From Pontibacter sp. FD36 (GTDB taxonomy: Bacteria > Bacteroidota > Bacteroidia > Cytophagales > Hymenobacteraceae), in NCBI RefSeq assembly GCF_015686655.1, contig NZ_JADPMP010000012.1, positions 1 to 64,000 on the forward strand: a DNA stretch of 64,000 nt, given 5' to 3'. Below are positions 60,211 to 64,000 of this stretch, piece by piece. The position numbers and the translations under genes are program-made. The notes beneath the pieces were generated by a model, which was not told the origin of the DNA, did not search any database, and was given only the letters and a program-made list of their open reading frames with translations. Each line of letters opens with the position of its first letter. Within the stretch, counting starts at the first letter, position 1.

Positions 60211-60858
60211 CTACAAATAGCTTTCGATAACCTTTGTTAATTCTTCCATAAACAGGTGCATGTGGTAGCCATCGGCCAGCGCATGGTGCAGGCCAATGCT
60301 GATCGGCAGGTATACTTGGTCGCCGCGCATCTCCAGTTTGCCATAGCCGATTTTCGGTACACCCGGGTCTTCCTGACCTATTGAGAAGGCATGCTCCATA
60401 CCTCTGAAAGTAAACCAGGGCAGGGTAGTCATGTGCAGCAGGTCTATACCTTGGTGGCCGTTGAAAAGCTTTTTGCTCTTTTTTACCTCAGCGATGATGG
60501 TAGCCCCGTTGGCACAGAAATCGGCCAGATTTTCAATGAAAGGAAAATGCGTGAAAGCGATCTGTTTGTCGTCTTTGAGAATGGTAGTGGACAGATCGAG
60601 TCCGCTAAATTTTACCACCTGCCCGTTTTCGATGCGGAGCAGGAAGTTTTCCGTGGCGCGTGCAGCCTGTGTGGTGGCGTGCATATAGGCCAGCGAAATA
60701 GAGAGTCCGTGTTGTTTGCAATAGCGGTGAAGTGGCGTAATGTCCACCTCCGTGTGCACATTGAAAAAAGGCTGGGTGAAGGTGCTGAAAAAGCGGAAAC
60801 TCTCTTCGCGTTCCCATCCCTCAATAGGTATGATTTCTTTGCTGTAGCGGTTTTGCAT
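60211..60858 (-). CDS. CatA-like O-acetyltransferase (chloramphenicol acetyltransferase family)
   Basis: A 215-residue protein, the size of type A chloramphenicol acetyltransferases. The ATG at 60858 (MQNRYSKEIIPIEGWEREESFRFF) fits the family opening; the frame runs much further up but only from a TTG. FFNVHTEVDITPLHRYCKQHGLSISLAYMHATTQA and the active-site LHHALADGYHMHLF (HHxxxDG) are present. VRFRM-like ENFLLRIENGQVVKF is also in place. Chromosomal relatives without known drug resistance are common in Bacteroidota, so the true acceptor may be a housekeeping metabolite; resistance cannot be assumed. Confidence 0.88.
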   Translation of the reverse strand: MQNRYSKEIIPIEGWEREESFRFFSTFTQPFFNVHTEVDITPLHRYCKQHGLSISLAYMHATTQAARATENFLLRIENGQVVKFSGLDLSTTILKDDKQIAFTHFPFIENLADFCANGATIIAEVKKSKKLFNGHQGIDLLHMTTLPWFTFRGMEHAFSIGQEDPGVPKIGYGKLEMRGDQVYLPISIGLHHALADGYHMHLFMEELTKVIESYL

Positions 60859-61029
60859 GTATAAATAGGACAGACTTTGAGTAGCCTGACGTTGATAAAC
60901 GAAAACACAAAGATAGGGGCTTACCTGCATTTCTAATTTTTTCCAGGTGTGAAATGCAAAAAGTATATGCTTTGTTATGAATATTCTTTTATATTTATAG
61001 CATAATACTTCTGATAACCTACTTTGCCT

Positions 61030-61656
61030 ATGAACGAACTTATACAAGCTACCTTTTCCAGTGTCAATATCATACCGACGGCCTTACTGGTCTTTGTCAT
61101 GCTGTATTGGCTTGCCGTCATCTTCGGCTTGCTGGACCTCGATTTCTTTGATATTGAAGTAGAGCCCGACGTGAATGCCGATGATGTGTCAGCCGTCAGC
61201 TGGCTCAACAGTGTACTTGCCTTCTTTAACCTGGGCAAGGTGCCATTCATGGTGTTCCTCACTTTCTTCGCACTGCCGTTCTGGGTAATCTCCATCTTAG
61301 CGAACTACTACTTCAACGACGGCTATAGCTTGTTAGGATGGCTATACCTGATCCCTTCGTTCGTGGCCGCTTTGTTCGTGGCTAAGTTCCTGACCATGCC
61401 TTTCGTGCGAGTGTTCGCCGCTATGGAAAAAGAGCATGAATCAGCGGCAGCTATCATCGGGCAGGTCTGTACGGTGATGTTGCCTGCCAATGGCACCGAC
61501 ATGGGACAGGCCGCTGTGAAAACAACGGGCGCACCGCTCTTGCTGAATGTCAGAACGACTATGGGCTCCGCTGTGCAGAAAGGAGAAACTGCACTCGTGC
61601 TCGAATACAATGCTGAAAACAAATTTTACCTTATAGAACCTTACCAAACCATTTAA
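61030..61656 (+). CDS. YqiJ-like OB-fold membrane protein, flotillin partner
   Basis: A 208-residue inner-membrane protein with three or four membrane segments (about 12-34, 68-92, 100-122) and a C-terminal soluble domain of OB-fold type (IIGQVCTVMLPANGTDMGQAAVKTTGAPLLLNVRTTMGSAVQKGETALVLEY), in the NfeD/YqiJ manner. The ATG at 61030 is used. Such proteins pair with flotillin-like SPFH proteins, and the flotillin gene begins 5 bases after its stop. The pair is thought to organise membrane microdomains. The start region is divergent from the acetyltransferase gene. Confidence 0.88.
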   Translation: MNELIQATFSSVNIIPTALLVFVMLYWLAVIFGLLDLDFFDIEVEPDVNADDVSAVSWLNSVLAFFNLGKVPFMVFLTFFALPFWVISILANYYFNDGYSLLGWLYLIPSFVAALFVAKFLTMPFVRVFAAMEKEHESAAAIIGQVCTVMLPANGTDMGQAAVKTTGAPLLLNVRTTMGSAVQKGETALVLEYNAENKFYLIEPYQTI

Positions 61657-61661
61657 TTCGC

Positions 61662-63797
61662 ATGTTAGAATCTTTATCCCTGTCTATCGTCATTATGCTG
61701 GCGGTATTCGCTATTGGCTTAATAGTCTTTGTTATCAAAATGTACCAGAAAGCCATACAAGGCGAGGCCCTGGTACGTACCGGTCTGGGCGATACGAAAG
61801 TGTCCTTCTCTGGCATTTTTGTGGTGCCTGTTATCCACAAACTGGAAGTGATGGATATCACGCTCAAAACCATCGTCATCTCCAGAACAGCCTCTGAAGG
61901 CCTTATCTGCAAGGATAACATGCGTGCCGATATCAAAGTGAACTTCTTTTTGCGCGTAAACAAAACACCGGAAGACGTGATTCAGGTGGCGCAGTCCATC
62001 GGTTGTAAGCGTGCTTCAGACCACTCCGCCCTCGAGAGCCTTTTCGATGCCAAGTTCTCCGAAGCATTGAAAACGGTAGGTAAGCACTTCGACTTTGTGG
62101 AGCTGTATAACAGCCGCGACGACTTCAAGCGCCAGATCATCCAGACCATTGGCACCGACCTGAACGGGTATGTACTGGATGACTGCGCGATCGACTACCT
62201 GGAGCAAACACCGCTGATGCACCTGAATGAAAATAACATCCTCGACGCAGAGGGTATCAAAAAGATCATCGACCTGACGGCTAAGCAGAAAGTGCAGGCC
62301 AACCTGATCGAGCGCGAGAAGCAGAAGACCATCAAGAAGCAGGACGTAGAAGCACAGGAGACCATCCTGGAGCTCGAAAAGCAATTGGCTGAGAACGAGG
62401 AAAAGCAGAAGCGTGAAATATCGAACATCAAATCGCGTGAGTTTGCCGAGATGGAGAAAGTGCGCCACGAAGAGCGCCTGAAGGCAGAGAAAGCCCGCAT
62501 CGCCACGGACGAGGAAGTGAAGATCGCAGAGCAGAACAAAGATCGCCAGATCCTTGTAGCTGAGCGCAGCAAGCAGCGTACGGATGCTATCGAGACGGAG
62601 CGTGTGGAGCAGGCCCGTTTACTGGAAGAAAACGAAAAACAGCGTATCGTGGCACTGGCGCAGATCGAGAAAGAAAAAGCGATCGAAGAAGAGCGTAAGA
62701 ATATACAGGGCATCATCCGCGAGCGTGTGACCGTGGAGAAAGCCGTAGTGGAGGAAGAAGAGAAGATCAAGGACACCAAGGCATTTGCAGAGGCTGAGCG
62801 TACGAAAGCGGTAGCAATTAAAAATGCCGAGCGTGAAGCAGAAGAGTCATTGGTGAAAGAGATCAAGAGTGCCGAAGCGGCCCGTCAGGCGGCAGAATTC
62901 CGTGCCAAGCAAATGCTGATCGATGCGGAGGCAGAGCAGGTGTCTTCTAACAACCGGGCACAGGCCATCAAAACCATGGCAGAAGCCGAAGCAGCACAGG
63001 CGGCAGCTATCGGACTGTCAGAAGCACAAGTGATGGAGGCCAAAGCCCATGCCCGTCAGAAAGAGGGTGAAGCAGAGGCGCTGGTAATCAAAGCGAAAGC
63101 CAATGCACAGGCCGAAGCCGACGAGAAACTGGGTATGGTAACTGCCAAAGTAACGAAAGAAAAAGGTATAGCCGAGGCCACTGTAGTAGAGAACATGGCA
63201 TCAGCAGAAGAGAAACGCGGACTGGCAGAGGCCCGTGTGATCGGAGAGAAGTTCACAGTAGATGCCAAAGGTATAGAGGAGAAAGCCGAAGCCATGCGCA
63301 AGCTGGATGGCGTGGGCAAAGAGCACGAAGAGTTCAAGCTGCGTCTGGAGAAAGACAAGTCGATTGAACTGGCCCAGATCAACATCCAGAAAGACATTGC
63401 CGCATCGCAGGCTGAGGTAATTTCCGAAGCCCTGAAGTCAGCGAAGATCGACATCGTGGGTGGCGAGACCATGTTCTTCGACCAGATCGTGGGCTCCATC
63501 ACCAAAGGCAAGCAGGTAGACCGCCTGGTAGGCAACAGCGAAGTGCTGAACACAGTGAAGGAAACCTTCTTCCAGCCAAACGGCAACGGCCATATAGACT
63601 TCCGCGAGAACCTGCAGCAGTTTATCAACCAGTTCGGTATGACCTCTGACGACGTGCGCAACCTAAGCGTATCGGCTCTTTTGCTGAAGATGATGCAGAG
63701 TAGCGCAGACGAAAGCACGCTGAATACCCTGAAGCAGCTGACCACAACGGCTACGGCTATGGGGATTGCGGATAAGCCTTATATTTCATTGAACTAA
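61662..63797 (+). CDS. Flotillin/SPFH-family membrane-scaffold protein (YqiK-like)
   Basis: A 711-residue protein with one N-terminal membrane anchor (about 8-28, IVIMLAVFAIGLIVFVIKMY), an SPFH band-7 domain (about 30-200, GEALVRTGLGDTKVSFSGIFVVPVIHKLEVMDITLKTI), and a long Ala/Glu/Lys-rich coiled coil (about 210-590, with EAEAA and KAEA blocks) that drives oligomerisation. A C-terminal domain with GGETMFFDQIVGSITKGKQVD ends the protein, as in YqiK. Longer than the 550-residue E. coli form because of an extended coiled coil. It follows the YqiJ-like gene by 5 bases and is cotranscribed with it. Confidence 0.95.
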   Translation: MLESLSLSIVIMLAVFAIGLIVFVIKMYQKAIQGEALVRTGLGDTKVSFSGIFVVPVIHKLEVMDITLKTIVISRTASEGLICKDNMRADIKVNFFLRVNKTPEDVIQVAQSIGCKRASDHSALESLFDAKFSEALKTVGKHFDFVELYNSRDDFKRQIIQTIGTDLNGYVLDDCAIDYLEQTPLMHLNENNILDAEGIKKIIDLTAKQKVQANLIEREKQKTIKKQDVEAQETILELEKQLAENEEKQKREISNIKSREFAEMEKVRHEERLKAEKARIATDEEVKIAEQNKDRQILVAERSKQRTDAIETERVEQARLLEENEKQRIVALAQIEKEKAIEEERKNIQGIIRERVTVEKAVVEEEEKIKDTKAFAEAERTKAVAIKNAEREAEESLVKEIKSAEAARQAAEFRAKQMLIDAEAEQVSSNNRAQAIKTMAEAEAAQAAAIGLSEAQVMEAKAHARQKEGEAEALVIKAKANAQAEADEKLGMVTAKVTKEKGIAEATVVENMASAEEKRGLAEARVIGEKFTVDAKGIEEKAEAMRKLDGVGKEHEEFKLRLEKDKSIELAQINIQKDIAASQAEVISEALKSAKIDIVGGETMFFDQIVGSITKGKQVDRLVGNSEVLNTVKETFFQPNGNGHIDFRENLQQFINQFGMTSDDVRNLSVSALLLKMMQSSADESTLNTLKQLTTTATAMGIADKPYISLN

Positions 63798-63807
63798 ACC
63801 TTATCTT

Positions 63808-63843
63808 AAACCCCTCTTCTGAAAGCGGAAGAGGGGTTTTTTA
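63808..63843 (+). terminator. Intrinsic terminator after the flotillin gene
   Basis: A 12-bp perfect stem (63808-63819 with 63828-63839), 8-base loop, then TTTTTTAT. It starts 11 bases after the flotillin stop. Confidence 0.92.
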
Positions 63844-63877
63844 TACCAGTGGTGGAGTAAATTATAAAAATTGAAAA

Positions 63878-64000
63878 TTGAAAAAAGCAAAAATCTATAT
63901 TGACGAATTTGGGAATACTCACTTAGACTTGTCAAAAAGTGGGACATTTAGCCATTTCGTTTATGCTTCCGTGATAATCTCAGAGGAGAACGAAGAGAAG
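63878..64000 (+). CDS. DUF3800 protein, N-terminal part (cut by window edge)
   Basis: Forty-one codons are open to the window edge. The translation KKAKIYIDEFGNTHLDL, then SGTFSHFVYASVIISEENEEK, has the DUF3800 opening (Y-I-D-E-F/S-G-N followed by a strand x-Y-A-S-V-I-I), an RNase H-like fold in which the first Asp and Glu are predicted active-site residues. A TGA at 63872-63874 closes the frame upstream, and no ATG precedes the conserved motif, so TTG at 63878 is the only good start. DUF3800 genes are often found in defence or mobile neighbourhoods. Confidence 0.68.
   Translation, partial: MKKAKIYIDEFGNTHLDLSKSGTFSHFVYASVIISEENEEK

Larger units (their letters stand above)
1..64000. repeat. 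Window-wide interspersed octamer TATACCTG / CAGGTATA
   Basis: The heptamer TATACCT or its complement AGGTATA occurs roughly 90-100 times by hand count; a random 64-kb sequence of even composition would hold about 8 on both strands. The following base is most often G. Checked examples: 5003-5010, 5628-5635, 5711-5718, 5843-5850 (reverse), 5939-5946, 40509-40516, 40525-40532, 49528-49535, 49539-49546, 51015-51022, 51072-51079 (reverse). It lies in spacers and in genes, where it is read in all three frames: Ile-Pro (ATA CCT), Tyr-Leu (TAC CTG) and Gly-Ile (GGT ATA), often using the otherwise uncommon ATA codon. This argues for a constraint at DNA level rather than at protein level. Both orientations occur, about 60 forward to 35 reverse. 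The function is unknown. Confidence 0.75.

Noticed and set aside
60211-60858. A transferred chloramphenicol-resistance gene
   Set aside because: There is no mobile-element trace, the base composition fits its neighbours, and chromosomal CatA-like proteins of unknown substrate are common in this phylum.

Overview
The window looks like a chromosome segment of a Bacteroidota bacterium of the Cytophagales, most likely the Hymenobacteraceae (Pontibacter-like). The evidence is an ECF sigma/FecR-controlled SusC/SusD locus, a type IX secretion C-terminal domain, Bacteroidota-style curli genes, many S/G-x-x-Cys lipoproteins, promoters of the TTTG-N18-TAnnTTTG type, and little sign of Shine-Dalgarno sequences. 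Genus is an inference from protein style. The track-independent start choices given here prefer ATG codons that place a signal peptide or family N-terminus correctly.

Layout. 1-1455: two small unknown-function genes and a third cut by the window edge, all leftward, each separated by a complete attC-like recombination site whose outer boxes obey the integron cassette rule. No integrase gene is in the window, so this is a cassette cluster without integrase (CALIN-like). 1470-5000: methylglyoxal synthase, a DUF1206 membrane protein, a threonine-synthase-like enzyme and its LysR-type neighbour. 5041-24918: an alpha-glucan utilisation locus. An ECF sigma factor, FecR anti-sigma, SusC with an STN signalling domain, SusD, a SusE-like lipoprotein, GH31, GH13, aldose 1-epimerase and a six-hairpin glycosidase all read leftward; a T9SS-exported GH13 reads divergently. 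A 716-bp gap inside this run carries a cluster of palindromic repeats. 24936-31039: M48 peptidase, intradiol-dioxygenase-like lipoprotein, acetyltransferase, YD-repeat-like lipoprotein, DUF4268, DUF3820 and a beta-propeller lipoprotein.

31214-38795: a large curli locus, with a CsgH-like chaperone, a CsgB-like minor curlin, three long paralogous curlins built from up to about 35 half-repeats, and the csgE-csgF-csgG secretion operon, in which CsgG carries an extra C-terminal domain resembling a beta-barrel. Intrinsic terminators separate several of these units. 39082-50285: a truncated bestrophin, an MpaB/DUF2236 oxygenase-like protein, an ArsO-like flavoprotein, a tricorn-type S41 protease, an NCS2 purine permease, a TonB-dependent outer-membrane protein and a Mut7-C RNase-like protein.

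50433-58369: a co-directional group that may be an undescribed uptake or processing system: a small exported His-rich protein, a secreted zinc-type AspA/AstE deacylase, a FecA-type TonB-dependent receptor, and an ABC ATPase with two ABC-2/DUF3526 permeases. 58495-64000: DUF2798 protein, a FabH-like ketosynthase, a CAT-like acetyltransferase, a YqiJ/flotillin pair, and the start of a DUF3800 gene at the right edge.

Across the whole window the word TATACCT(G) and its complement occur roughly 90-100 times by hand count, about twelve times the chance expectation, in genes in all reading frames and in spacers. Nothing in the annotated genes explains this.
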